Assembly: GCF_011386835.1 (NCBI RefSeq)
Contig: NC_088796.1
Span: 67,903,468-67,967,467, forward strand
DNA length: 64,000 nucleotides
Source of the DNA: Chrysemys picta bellii
Lineage: Eukaryota; Chordata; Testudines; Emydidae
Reading direction: 5' to 3'
Numbering within the stretch: position 1 is the first letter of the stretch; the number at the start of each line of letters is the position of its first letter. The position numbers and the translations under genes were made by a program. Shown here piece by piece: positions 45,423 through 60,900 of the stretch. A model generated the notes under the pieces. It was not told where the DNA came from. It worked only from the letters and a program-made list of their open reading frames with translations, and did not search any database.

Positions 45423-45748
45423 ATCTGTCTCCCCTTGTAAGTATTCTCACACTTCTTATCAAACTGTCTGTACTGGGCTACCTTGATTATCACTTCAAAA
45501 GTCTTTTTTTTCTCTTACTTAATTGGTCTCTCAGAATTGGTAAGACAACTCCCACCTGTTTATGCTCTCTGTATGTGTGTATGTATATATATCTCCTCAA
45601 TATTTATTCCACTCTGTATGCATCCGAAGAAGTGGGCTGTAGTCCACGAAAGCTTATGCTCTAATAAATTTGTTAGTCTCTAAGGTGCCACAAGTCCTCC
45701 TGTTCTTCTTTTTGCGGATACAGACTAACACGGCTGCTACTCTGAAAC
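45354..45748 (+). repeat. PLE right arm (natural 3' end)
   Basis: It starts TGCAAACTAGACACAATCATC in the endonuclease coding end and terminates GGCTGCTACTCTGAAAC. It contains the 3' UTR and the hammerhead-like motif, and is the partner of 43396-43804. Confidence 0.93.
45624..45661 (+). ncRNA. Hammerhead-ribozyme-like motif, right arm
   Basis: Order: CCGAAGA (core; normal CUGANGA, with U4 as C), A, stem II GTGGG/TCCAC closing loop CTGTAG (45632-45647), GAAA (45648-45651), minimal stem III GC-TTAT-GC, then T-C with the expected cleavage after C45661. The spacing agrees with the hammerheads reported in Penelope-like elements. The immediate flanks (GCAT before, TAAT after) do not form a clear stem I, and U4 is changed, so activity is doubtful. 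Confidence 0.55.
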
Positions 45749-48425
<2,677 letters not shown>

Positions 48426-48590
48426 CAAAGGGATTTAGGTGCATTACTGCCACTTCAGTCACCTAACTACAAAATTTAGATCCTCAAAGTCTTTGCTCAG
48501 CTGCTGCCTAACCCTGCAGGTGCCTAAGTTTCAGCCCATAAACTCCCGTAGGCACCTAAGAATCTGCCAGTGAGCATGCACACCTATGTC
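48426..48590. repeat. TTAGGCACCTAA-type palindromic repeat remnant
   Basis: CTACAAAGGGATTTAGGTGC, ATCCTCAAAG, then CAGGTGCCTAAGTTTCAG and GTAGGCACCTAAGAATC. The AGGTGC and GCACCT blocks alternate in inverted orientation, the same family as 22925-23318 and 52930-53480. Confidence 0.6.
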
Positions 48591-48975
48591 CTCATGGGAC
48601 CCTCAAACGAGGCTTTCCACTTTATCTACTGCATATCTGTCTCCCATTCCTAGTGTGTGGGCACCCCCTGCAGTAGCTTGGAACATTTTCACTAACAGTG
48701 TCTGAAGGGGTCATTATCATGCGCTTTATATCCTCATGCTCCCTTCCTGAGGTCATAAAGAGCACAGCCACTCCAGCTGCCATTCAATTCCTTCAGATTT
48801 CCATAGGCAAAACAGAACATCATTTAGTGTCCCTTTTGTAGTTTCTTGTTAGTGTAGCTTTAGTGTTACCGCCAGTAAAACACACATGTATGAAGAGAGT
48901 TACAGTTTAACTTTTATTTTTCTGTCTATAGTTTGTGTATTGAGATTTTAGTTAGGATATGGCAGAATTGAGATC
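48591..48975 (+). mobile_element. DIRS 5'-terminal remnant
   Basis: GGGACCCTCAAACGAGGC, GTGTGGGCACCCCCTGCAG, TTCAATTCCTTCAGATTTCC, then TTAGTGTAGCTTTAGTG. The layout is that of the DIRS 5' end (an ATTCAGTTCCTTC-type block ahead of a TAG-rich stretch), as in copy A at 14685-15000. Diverged; no ORF. Confidence 0.5.
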
Positions 48976-49044
48976 CCCAGACTTTAAACTATAACCCTCT
49001 TGTGGAGGGTGGGGGGAAAGGCCTGTTCCTGTACTGGACATACA

Positions 49045-49103
49045 TAATTAGTGAGACAAGATGGGTGAGATAATATCTTTTGTCTTCTGTTGGTGAGAGA
49101 AAC
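49045..49103 (+). mobile_element. Second PLE-type remnant, left piece
   Basis: ACAAGATGGGTGAGATAATATC, then CTTCTGTTGGTGAGAGAAACAAGCTTT. Its partner, in inverted orientation, is at 49795-49850 (TTTGTCTCTCTCACCAACAGAA). This sequence with an AAGCTTTCGAG-like centre resembles the end of a second Penelope-like family. Confidence 0.6.
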
Positions 49104-49794
49104 AAGCTTTCATAAGAACGGCCATACTGTGTCAGACCAAAGGTTCATCTAGTCTAGTATCCTGTCTTTCAACAGTGGTCAATGACAGGTGCTTCAGAGG
49201 GAAAGAACAGAACAGGTAATCATCAAGTGACACATCCCCTGTCGTCCATTCCTAGCTTCTGGCAAACAGAGGCTAGGGACACCATTCCAGCTCATCCTGT
49301 CTAATAGCCATTGATGAATTTATCCTCCATGAATTTATGGAGTTTTTTTTTTTTAACCCTGTTATAGTGTTAGTCTTCACAACATCTTCTGGCAAAGAGT
49401 TCCACAGGTTGACTGTGCATTGTGTGAAGAAATACTTCCTTCTGTTTGTTTTAAAGATGCTGCCTATTAATTTCATTTGGTGATCCCTAGTTCTTGTGTT
49501 ATCAGAAAGAATAAATAACACTTATTTACTTTCTCCACACCAATTATGATTTTATAAACCTCTATCATATCCCCCCGAGTCATCTCTTTTCCAAACTGAA
49601 AAGTCCCGGTCTTATTAATCTCGCCTCATATGAAAGCTCTTTCATACCCCTAATCATTTTGTTGCCCTTTTCTGAACCTTTTGCAATTCCACTATATCTT
49701 TTTTGAGACGGCAACCACATTTGCACATAATATTCAAAATGTGAGTGTACCATGGATTTATATAAAAGTAATATGATATTTTCTGTCTAAGACC
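49104..49794 (-). mobile_element. CR1 LINE fragment between PLE-type ends
   Basis: The 3' end lies at low coordinates: CATAAGAACGGCCATACTGTG, then GACCAAAGGTTCATCTAG. Minus-strand frames give RKYFFTQCTVNLWNSLPEDVV (49435-49373) and, further upstream, a partial HMxxVxW-like segment with KDIVELQKVQKRATK. This is about 690 bp of ORF2 C-terminus and 3' UTR, the same subfamily as 20985-21327, with stops and indels. Confidence 0.9.
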
Positions 49795-49852
49795 AGGAAT
49801 AGAAGAGCTCTGTGTGGCTCGAAAGTTTGTCTCTCTCACCAACAGAAAAATG
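49795..49852 (-). mobile_element. Second PLE-type remnant, right piece
   Basis: AGAAGAGCTCTGTGTGGCTCGAAAG followed by TTTGTCTCTCTCACC. On the given strand it has an AGAGCTCTGTGTGGCTC hairpin followed by GAAAG, suggestive of another degraded hammerhead-type core. Confidence 0.5.
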
Positions 49853-50165
49853 AGTGATTATTTACCTTACAGTAAATGAGATGTCTGCACGTGTGGATCC
49901 CACAACCCACTCTCCTTCTTCTCAGCTTAGAGTCTTATAAATTGGATTCTGGGTGGCAAAGGATATATTTGGCACTTGGGATCACTGTTAGCTTTATGCC
50001 TTTGGGAGAGGGAACACAAGGACATGAAGAGCACAAGCGTGACTCCTATTGGACACTACTAGTGAAAATGTTGCGAGTTACTGCACTGGGATGCCCACAC
50101 ACCTGAGTGGGATCCACATGTGCAGAGCTCTTGAAGAACCACAATTACTATAAATAACTGCTTTT
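49853..50165 (+). mobile_element. DIRS terminal palindrome (isolated)
   Basis: The left side TGATTATTTACCTTACAGTAAATGAG, CGTGTGGATCCCAC is mirrored by GAGTGGGATCCACATGTGC and GAACCACAATTACTATAAATAA. It has the same plan as 35195-35515. Together with 48591-48975 it may be the two ends of one collapsed copy. Confidence 0.7.
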
Positions 50166-50387
50166 TTTCTCCAACCTCTCCAGGCCGATCTTTGTCAAGG
50201 CACCAGGTTAGGCATTGCAATGTTGAGCCTAAGTGTCTTGAAACCAGTTTGATATTTTAAGTGAAAATTTAAACTATTAAATCTTACAACTGAGCTTTAT
50301 GTAAACATTTCTCCTGTTAAAGTTTGTGATAAAGAAAATGTATTGGAAGCTCTCATCCTTTGATTATATTACAGTCCCCATGAGTGA
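50166..50387. other. FER intron, no recognised feature
   Basis: Short spacer, nothing seen. Confidence 0.4.
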
Positions 50388-50495
50388 AATTCACTCCTTT
50401 GAGGTGGGCCTTTGCATCACTATTAAATGCTGCATAAACCCACACAATAGGGTTTAAATAAGTCTTGTGGGCCTTATACAGGGGTGAATTTTACA
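50388..50495. repeat. Short palindromic repeat (GTGAAATTCAC...GTGAATTTTAC)
   Basis: GAGTGAAATTCACTCC at the left and GGGGTGAATTTTACATT at the right are inverted, around AATAGGGTTTAAATAAG. Non-coding. Confidence 0.6.
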
Positions 50496-52604
50496 TTGTG
50501 AGACTAAAAGCTTTCCCTCTGGAAAATTAGTAATATTTGCTGGCTCCACCACTGGTCAGTATCTGTTCTACTGTTTAGCTTGCAGTGTTGTTTGTGTTTT
50601 TTTTGTTCATTCAGATCTGGAAAGTTTGGTCTTTTTATTATTTCAATAAGTGTTTACAGTTAAGTAGACAAAATATAAAATCATTGCTACACTAGCTGGA
50701 AAAAACCTGGCAGCCTCAGGAATAGGAACATAACTTTCAACTGACTAGCAAGAAATAGGTTTTTTTTTAATGACGTGACCGTGGTTAGGGACAGTAAAAA
50801 TTACTGCAATGACTCTTTTTTTCCTGGTGAAACTTTGCTAGGGAAAATCAGGGATTGGGAGAGGAAATGATTGACAAGTCTTTGTAAATTCAAAACAAAA
50901 TATGAATGAAATATGGCCTAAGGTGCTAAGCAACAACAGGTTTCACTGGATGCTGTTGCAGTTGTGGGCTTAACAGTTCTGAATACCAGTCCATCAGTGG
51001 ATAGGGTAGTGACTTGGCTTTTAGCAACATTAACTTTTGGCGAAAACTGTAGCAAAGTTCATTCATTTTCATTTATCAAAATTCCTGCTCCACAGGCCAA
51101 CTCAGCACAATGCCACCACATCCTTGGGCTGTAGAGGTGCTTCTGCAGGCCTGAGGAAAGGAGAGGCATTCCTTGTTGCAAGAGTATATGAGGAAGTTTC
51201 CTCACTTGCTGATTGGGTGTTTTTCCCCACATTGTTCAAATGTATATTTACAAAGGTGTGGTTTATCATTTGCCATTCATATGAAAATTACATGCAGGAT
51301 ACTTGTGCTCATACGAAAACCTATTACACACATGTTGGGGTATCACTGAGAACAACAATGCGAATGAGAATTATCCACTATCTAGAATATGTCTTTCAAA
51401 ATTGTTAGTTTATTCCATTTTCACTATATAGGGGAAGACAAGCAGGAATAGTTTGATTGTAGTGTAAAGGTAATACTTTAATTTAAACTTAGACTGTAAA
51501 TAGTAGTATTCACAAGGCCAAAAAAATGGAAGGTATGTTTTCAGACAACAATAGTAAACATTTTAGAATGTAGACACTGAATAAAACAAACAGAATAGTT
51601 AGGAATACATTTTCCATGTGTTACATTCAGATTATAGTCATGAGACTCCTCAGGTGAAATCCTGACCCTAGTGAAATCAATGCATGTTTTGCCGTTTACT
51701 TCAGTAAGTTGAGGATTTCAGCCCTGTTTGTATTTGGAGTTGCATGGCAAAAAAGTTACTCGTCACAGTATCTAGTAAAATTTTATATGTTGGTCATAGT
51801 GTGTTTTTTGTGCTTTGTTTAACTGCTCTTAAAAAGTAAAATGTGTCTATTTGTTTAACGTGATCTTCCACTATAATTTCTTCAGTTCTTTACAATGCTA
51901 ATAAATAATCGTATATATAAACAGCATGCCCTTTCTCAGCCCAGCTATTATCATACTGAGAAAGGTAATTGACTCTGTATAACTTGTGCTTTCTTAAGAA
52001 ACTAATTACTTTTAACTTGTATCCACTGAATGACTTTAATGAAAAGTGTTAAATTACTGGATGCCAAACTCTGAAGAGAGTTGATATACAGACAAGAAAA
52101 CTAATCTTACCACCAGCAGCACAGTGAATGTCCATAATTACTATCTACTAAGCAGGCAAGCTAATTTAACACAGCTGGAAATGAAATTTAGTTTAAGTGC
52201 AAACTGAACTTTCTGACGTCAGATCGCCCCAACTGTCATTATCATTTACATGTACTTCATTTAGGCTGGGGAAAAAAGAAAGGATATGTTTTTTTCCCTA
52301 GGTTTAAAATGATTAGCTGAATATTTAGCACTCAAACATCAGCAGCATGACACTGGCAAAATGGCAGTGTTGGAAATGGGGCAGAAGATACATAAAGGAG
52401 AAATGTTTTGGGGGTTTTTTTTGTAAAGCTCAGCGATAACGGATGCAAAGATGTGTTAAATGGATTTTCTCATTGCTGTTGGTCTCTGTAGTAATGTTCT
52501 TAATAATAAAAGGACAGGTCTGCTTTTGAAAAGACAGAAGCAAATGTATTGTTTAAGATGATAATTTTCAGAGCCCCTATATTTCACTTCACTAAACTGG
52601 CTTC
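50496..52604. other. FER intron, mostly unrecognised
   Basis: 51640-51725 has CAGGTGAAATCCTGACCC and GAGGATTTCAGCCC, a member of the same short palindromic family as 46290-46390. The 123-codon ORF at 51037-51408 lacks a domain. Confidence 0.45.
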
Positions 52605-52865
52605 TTTAGGTACGTGATTCCCAGCTTGGGTAGACATATACATGCTAGCTCTACTTGAGCTACCACGCTAAAAGTAGAAGTGTGGCTACAGCAGCTTGGA
52701 ATAGCTGCCCAAGTACATACTTAGGACAGTGTTGTACTCAGGCACTGCCTATATCACTGCAGCCACACTGCTATTTTTAGCATGCTAATTCGAGCAGCGC
52801 TAGCACCTATGTGTCTACCTGAGCTGGGAATCACACCTCCAACTACTGTGTAGACATACCCTTAG
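52605..52865. mobile_element. MITE with inverted arms (ends GTGTAGACATACCCTTAG)
   Basis: GATTCCCAGCTTGGGTAGACA, then CTAGCTC near the left, mirrored by GCGCTAGCACC, TGTCTACCTGAGCTGGGAATC near the right. The right end GTGTAGACATACCCTTAG is the standard end of the AGGGTATGTCTACAC family. The left end is degraded. The inner part also has an ACACTG-CTTTTTAGC inverted block. Confidence 0.8.
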
Positions 52866-52919
52866 AAAGGATGTTCAAACCTGGAGAATAGAGTTATACC
52901 CTAGGGCCACTGTGGTGAG

Positions 52920-53293
52920 ATACTGTCTTTAAGGGCAAAATTCACAAGGGGACTATAGGTATTGCCACACCGAGTGTTGCAGAGCCCTGCTGCCTAGTGG
53001 AATTCACAGCCCTGAGGTAGGTGCCAGGCTCCCCTTGCCTTGTATAGGTTGAGTTAGGTACCTAAGAAAGATTCTCAGAAGACAACAAGCTGAGGGGGGA
53101 GCCACCTAAACTAGTCAGGAATGAAATGCAGGGAGGTATAGGGCCCAGATCCTCAAAGGTGTACAGAGGTGCCTAACTCCCCTTTGATCTGGGCTTTCGG
53201 CACCAGACTGACAGGCTGGAGTGAGGCACATGTCTCACCGCTGAACCCTCTTCTGGAGTTGAGACCTGTCAGCCCTACCTCCCTGTATCTTAT
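52920..53293. repeat. Palindromic repeat with TTAGGTACC and GATCTGGGC motifs
   Basis: GGGCAAAATTCACAAGGGGAC, GAGTTAGGTACCTAAGAAAG, AGATCCTCAAAGGTG and TTTGATCTGGGC. The outer right boundary mirrors it with AAAGGGACAGATTCACAAAGGGACTGAGGCACC at 53435-53467. Confidence 0.6.
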
Positions 53294-53350
53294 AACACAG
53301 GGGTTAGGGCACTCACCTGGAAAGAGAGAGACCTGAATTCAAATCTCTGC
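53294..53350 (+). repeat. tRNA-like A/B-box segment in palindromic repeat
   Basis: GGGGTTAGGGCACTCACCTGG (A box / D-arm-like), then GAATTCAAATCTCTGC (B-box-like; canonical GGTTCAAATCC). Spacing between boxes is about 33 bp, as in tRNA-derived promoters. The minus-strand relative at 23476-23525 keeps only the A box. It may be a pol III start of a SINE. Confidence 0.55.
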
Positions 53351-53434
53351 TCCAAAATCAGGCTGTCACCCAAGTGTGCGGGGCCTACAGTGTTAGGTGA
53401 CAGCTGAGCAGGAATTTGGTGACTGTCAGTCATG

Positions 53435-53480
53435 CCTAAAGGGACAGATTCACAAAGGGACTGAGGCACCTACGTCTTAA
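53435..53480. repeat. Right boundary of palindromic repeat
   Basis: GGGACAGATTCACAAAGGGAC, then TGAGGCACCTACG, in inverted relation to 52925-52950. Confidence 0.5.
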
Positions 53481-53624
53481 GAGCTCTCGCCTTCTCCACC
53501 TAGCATCATCGCTTTTATCCACAGTGCCTGCCTTTCATCCGATTAAGACAGGGGCTGTAGAAATAGACAATTTAATTTTGAAATTTGTGTTCAAAAGCAC
53601 AGTTGGAGTTTTATTAGTAAAAAC

Positions 53625-53810
53625 TATAGGCTGAAATTTTCAAGACTGACTAGTGATTTGGGCTGCTTCAATTTTTGGATGACCAGCTTCAAATATTGTA
53701 AAGGAGTCTGACTTTCAGATGGTAGGTGCTCAGCACTGCTAAAACCCAGGCCCTCTTCACGGTAGCTCAAGATGAGTACCCAAAAGCACTTTGGAAAATT
53801 TTGGCCTTTT
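53625..53810. repeat. ~185-bp palindromic repeat (AAATTTTCAAG...GGAAAATTTT)
   Basis: CTGAAATTTTCAAGACTGAC, then GATTTGGGCTGC and TTTTTGGATGACC are mirrored by GGTAGCTCAAGATGAGTACCC, CAAAAGCACTTTGGAAAATTTTGG. The centre has GGTAGGTGCTCAGCACTGCT. Long-hairpin type, same core as 13140-13222. Confidence 0.8.
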
Positions 53811-56429
<2,619 letters not shown>

Positions 56430-56572
56430 GATATCGAATGTCAGCACCTCAAAAGTGCCCAGAGGAAATATATAAAATAATGCAGAGATGCTGGGACTAC
56501 AAACCAGAAAACCGACCAAAATTCAGCGAGATTCAGAAAGAACTATCTTCAATCAAAAAGAAAGTGACATAG
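56430..56572 (+). CDS. FER: FER final coding exon and stop
   Basis: 143 bp of coding sequence to TAG at 56570-56572, acceptor GCATGTCAG|GA. It encodes [20 protein letters not shown], then [18 protein letters not shown] and SSIKKKVT. The Trp and the Arg of ENRPKF (subdomain XI) are present. Counting 51+1+40+1+46 gives 139 residues for the three exons, the length expected from the catalytic Asp to the human FER end as I recall it, so no codon is lost. Confidence 0.97.
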
Positions 56573-59500
56573 TGATAAAGTAGTGCCAAACTCAACCTAC
56601 AGAACTCTGTTTTTCAACAAAGTAATATTTTTCCCTCAAACACTGTGCGTTTATACCACATTATCTGCAATATTCTTCTAGGGTTACTTTTTTAAAGTAA
56701 CTCTTTTTTATATATGTGTGCGCGTGCGCACGCCATCTTGGAAAATGTCTAAGCATACATTAAAAAGAGAGACGATTCTGCCAAATGTTATATATCTAGT
56801 CACATTAACACTGTCATTTAGGATACATGTAAATAGAACATCACATACTATAGATTTAAAGGACTGTGACCCCTATCTATTTTACAGTGATAAACTGCTA
56901 GTGACATTTCCTAAAGGTTTTCTACTTTATGCTGCATTCTTAATTTGCTATCTCAGTTGCAGATATCAACACCAGTGGCACTAAAATATGGTGGCTGTGC
57001 CATGTTTCTGAAGACCTTAAATCTGAGGACCACAATTTTTGAACAGTATTTCAATTAGGAACTTTATATTTTTTAAATCATTTCTGCAACTGATATTTTA
57101 AACGATATATTGCTCTAAGAAAGAACATCAGTTAAGATTCTGAATGTGCATGTATTCTTTTTAAACAAAGAAATCCATAATTTTTTTGTAGAATAATATT
57201 CACATCATTTACAAAACACATCCTTAGATTTCTTACAGTTGCTCCCATCATAGTAAATATGTTCAACTGTGGACATTACTTGCTGCTTTTTTTCCTGTGA
57301 AAAATTAAGTAGTTTATCAGGAATCTTTATGCACAAATCTCCTTTGATGAGCTAGGTTTTTTCTAAAAGGCCAACTCCAGTCTTGTGTGATACATGTTTG
57401 TCAGGAAATACTCCAAATCATCTGCCTTTCAAAGTACAAGGAGAAGAAAACCACGGTTGGTTTTGAATGTACACATGTAGAAAAGAGGTCAGCAGGAAGC
57501 AAGTTTGAGAACGAGAGTGGCATGTAATGAAGGTAACTGGTAGCATTGCTTTCTTTTACTCATCTAAAATCAAACTGCCAAATTGGCTTTTGGAGGTCCT
57601 CAGATATGTTTCTGAATTTTTTTTTTCAAATTTCAAATAATTAATTGATATTCCTTTTCTGCATGCAGTTGCAGTCAGCAAAAGGACATGTTTTAAAAGA
57701 ATACTTTCCATGAATATTGTCCAAAGAAAAAGGCTACATCTCAATTGCAGAAAGAAATGCTACCTGTTTTAAACCTCTGGAAGGCTGAACAAGGCATAGA
57801 GTAGAAATATTCATCAATAGAACTGTCTTTAGTTGCGTTCAGATTTGCATACTCACACTGTCAAGGAGGAAAAGATTGGTATAAAAATAGTATTCTTATA
57901 AGAAGAATAAAAGCTAATCGGGGGGACACAAATAGTTTGTGGCTTGGACTGATCTCTAAAAAAGGCCCTGATAAGGATTCCCGACTACCACAGAGACCTG
58001 TGACTTTAGCAACAAAGTTATGATCTGAGATCCAAAGTTTCGGAGACCTATCTCTAATAATTATCAAACTGTTATCAGCTCAAGGTGTGTTAACAAGGAA
58101 TTAACTGCCAGACCAAATGACTATAAAAGAAAAACAGCATTTGGGACTTTTAGTGGCCCTATTTCTTTTCTTGTGGCTGCATTATATTTTATTTCTATTT
58201 TGGTGATTCTTCTATTGTGCAGAGCACAATTTCTGCTCTTTAAAGTACATTTATGGTAGTATTGAAGGGGATAGATATGTGTGACTGAAGTATTTGTAGG
58301 CTATGAGTGTTTCAATCAGTACCTATTACATTAAATTTTGCGTCCAAATGAACAGTGAAGCAGCATACCGGAGAACACTTTTTTCATTGTAGGTGGACTT
58401 CTTAGCAGTCTGGGTTTGTTCTGGGGGCAAAGGAAAAACACACACTGGGGAAATGGAGCAGAAACTGAAAATAAAGGAAAAATTTAGTGTCATCCCTTTA
58501 TCATTATTATTTCTTTATGTAAATACTGTGTACATTTAATCATCACTATGCTCACACTTGGTCCAAAGATATTTGTCTCAATACCAATAAGAAACATTGT
58601 TTAGTCAGTTAGCATTGATATTAAATGTTACACAAACAGCGTGCCTTAATGAGCTGGCATGCTTGTGTGAATAAAAGTGCATGAAAATGCCAGAAATGTG
58701 CAACGATAACTCTGGGAAGAATCCAGATAAATCAATAAATCACCCAACTATAGGTCTTCATCTATGCACTCGCTAATGTCTAAAAGGAAGGACAAGAATG
58801 TATTCGCTTTTACTTAGATTAACACACTTTTTTTTTTTAAATGAATGAAAGAGACTGTACTATTTCAAAAGACTGCATATATCCTACCTTTCAACAAGAA
58901 AATAGAACAGTTCTTTTTGTCTTAATTTGGTAAACAGGACACACAATTCTGATTCTTATGTACAGAGGTAAAAGGACAACAACAACTCTATTCATTTTTC
59001 ACTTATCTAAGCAGTTAACATTTTGCAATTCACATCATACTTCTGTTTAAATTGAAACAGCTTTTCAAAACATGGAACTCCTGCAGCATCTAGAGTATGT
59101 TGTCTTCTTTGTCCTAAAGCAGACAGGAATTCAATTCATGATTAATAATCCTTTGGGAGACTGTCCGGATGAGTTCATTGGTATAGAATAAATTTAATAT
59201 AGGCATATGTGTTTTTCACAAAAACTTATGCAAACTGTTTTCTCAGCATTAATTCAGTTGCATTTGTGGCATAATTTATTTGTCCCATCTGTCACATGTA
59301 ATTATTGGAATTATGTACTTTAGGAAGTTAAGACAATATCAGATACATGTCTATAACTACTTTTCTTAACTTTGCAAGTTTATGGCAGGGGAGACTACAA
59401 AAATGTACAAAGAAAAACCCTGCAATTCAATCAATGGAAAAGCAGGTATAGCATTCAAGAACCAGATTTGCAGCCATCTGCCTTCTCTGTAGTCTTGATG

Positions 59501-60724
59501 TCTTTTAAATGAACATAGGGTTAAAATCTTAGCATTGTTAATTAATTAATCGGATATTGGCTAGTTAACTTTTTTCTACAGTGGTTTGTACATTTTGTTT
59601 AAGATAATGAAGAGTGTCCTCTTTTGGAAATTCAGTGTATTTAATAGGCTTTGACATCTGCACTTCCCCATTTTCTGGGGCTCTAATGGGCTTTGGAAAT
59701 GTTCAGATGGTTATAGATCCAGGAAATACTCCTGTCTTTTAAAATTCATATAACACTTAATAGTACCCTAAAAATTAAAACCTCTAAGTATATTATAGGA
59801 GATGGAGAGTGATTTCTCCAGTTGTTGCCAATTATTTTCCTCCTTTTCAAGGCATTATAAAAGAATGAAAAGTGCTACTGTCATATTTCATTTATAACTT
59901 TAAGAGATTAGTTTAAAGCCCGATGAAAGCCAATAATGAGTGTACAGCTTCAGTTGTTTACAATCAAAACTGAGTATTTAAAACTAGCCTCAACGTTTAG
60001 TTTTGAAATTATCATCCTGGTTAAGATTCCCAAATGGCTGGAGTTTGTGGTTTTATAGAAAGTGCAATATTGAGAAACAGCATGTTTGAAAACAAGACAG
60101 AGACCTGTGCCCTCAGCAGATGTGTAATCTTTTTCTACAGTCTGCATTTCACAAAATTGTTTTAGATTTTTAATCTAAAATGAAAAAAGTAAACAATAGT
60201 GTTTAGCAACTGCAATCATTTTGCATTTTTGTTTCAGAGCTTGATGTGCATTTTGTAACCTATGTCACGAAATCTGCCTCTATTTTGGAGTGTCACTTTC
60301 GATGGCTTAACACCACTTTATATGCTGTCTGTGTCAGGAAGTACAGTACAAGAACAGTGAAGTTTACAAAATAAACCTCAGCCTTTCTTGGGCAGAAAGC
60401 AGTTGTAAGGAAACAGGTTACTGTACCTCACTGTTTCCCCTTGGTTTTTCACCCACCCATGTTTGTTTATGATGAACTTTGTGCTTATTCAAATGCTGCA
60501 GATACACAGTGTAAAGTCATATACATTATTTATGGCATTTTTATTACTACTGTAATGCTATTAATAAAAAAAATATTAGCAAGCCAGTGCTTCCCCCTCA
60601 AAGTTAGAGAAAAGAGCTTCAGCCACGACATTTCTAGCTGGATCCAAAGCTTGGAGTAGTTCAGATCTAAAGTTTAGGCCTGTCTCTGCTTTCTCTTTCT
60701 CCTCATTCATGTGAATTACTGGTG
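56573..60724 (+). other. FER 3' UTR and downstream flank
   Basis: Begins after the FER stop. Candidate AATAAA signals occur at about 57905, 58471, 58668, 59187 and 60371, but none can be chosen without transcripts. 56718-56733 is a GTGTGTGCGCGTGCGCACG-type alternating tract. 60371 has TTTACAAAATAAACCTCAG. No repeat or ORF was recognised. Confidence 0.45.
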
Positions 60725-60900
60725 CCAATAGCACCTTGTCTATACTGGCCTTTTTTCTGAGAGGTTTCCCACCAGTGGTAGAATGGTGGGTGTGCTAATG
60801 TAGGCTGGCTGCCAGCATTCTTACCATCATAACTTCTGGACCAGCTCTGGACAGGGTCGGACAACACCGAGGTCTACACTGGCACTCCTGCTGATAGAGC
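60725..60900. repeat. Degraded GTCTACACTGGC-type MITE remnant
   Basis: CACCTTGTCTATACTGGCC at the left and GAGGTCTACACTGGCACTCC at the right. The ends are not cleanly inverted; weak. Confidence 0.35.

Larger units (their letters stand above)
43396..45748 (+). mobile_element. Penelope-like element with inverted terminal arms
   Basis: A 2353-bp unit. The left arm (43396-43804) is the reverse complement of the right arm (45354-45748). Between them is a sense-strand RT (43805-44605) and GIY-YIG endonuclease (44610-45422) in two frames. The right arm holds the natural 3' end, including the last coding residues and the TAATAAA-containing 3' UTR. The left arm is an inverted copy of that end joined directly to a 5'-truncated RT, a structure known for Penelope-like retroelements. 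No target duplication was found (GTCTCTTAGAA at the left, CTTTCATTG at the right). Confidence 0.93.

Noticed and set aside
51037..51408. 123-codon ORF in the FER intron.
   Set aside because: No recognisable domain, intronic position and low-complexity tail. Treated as chance.
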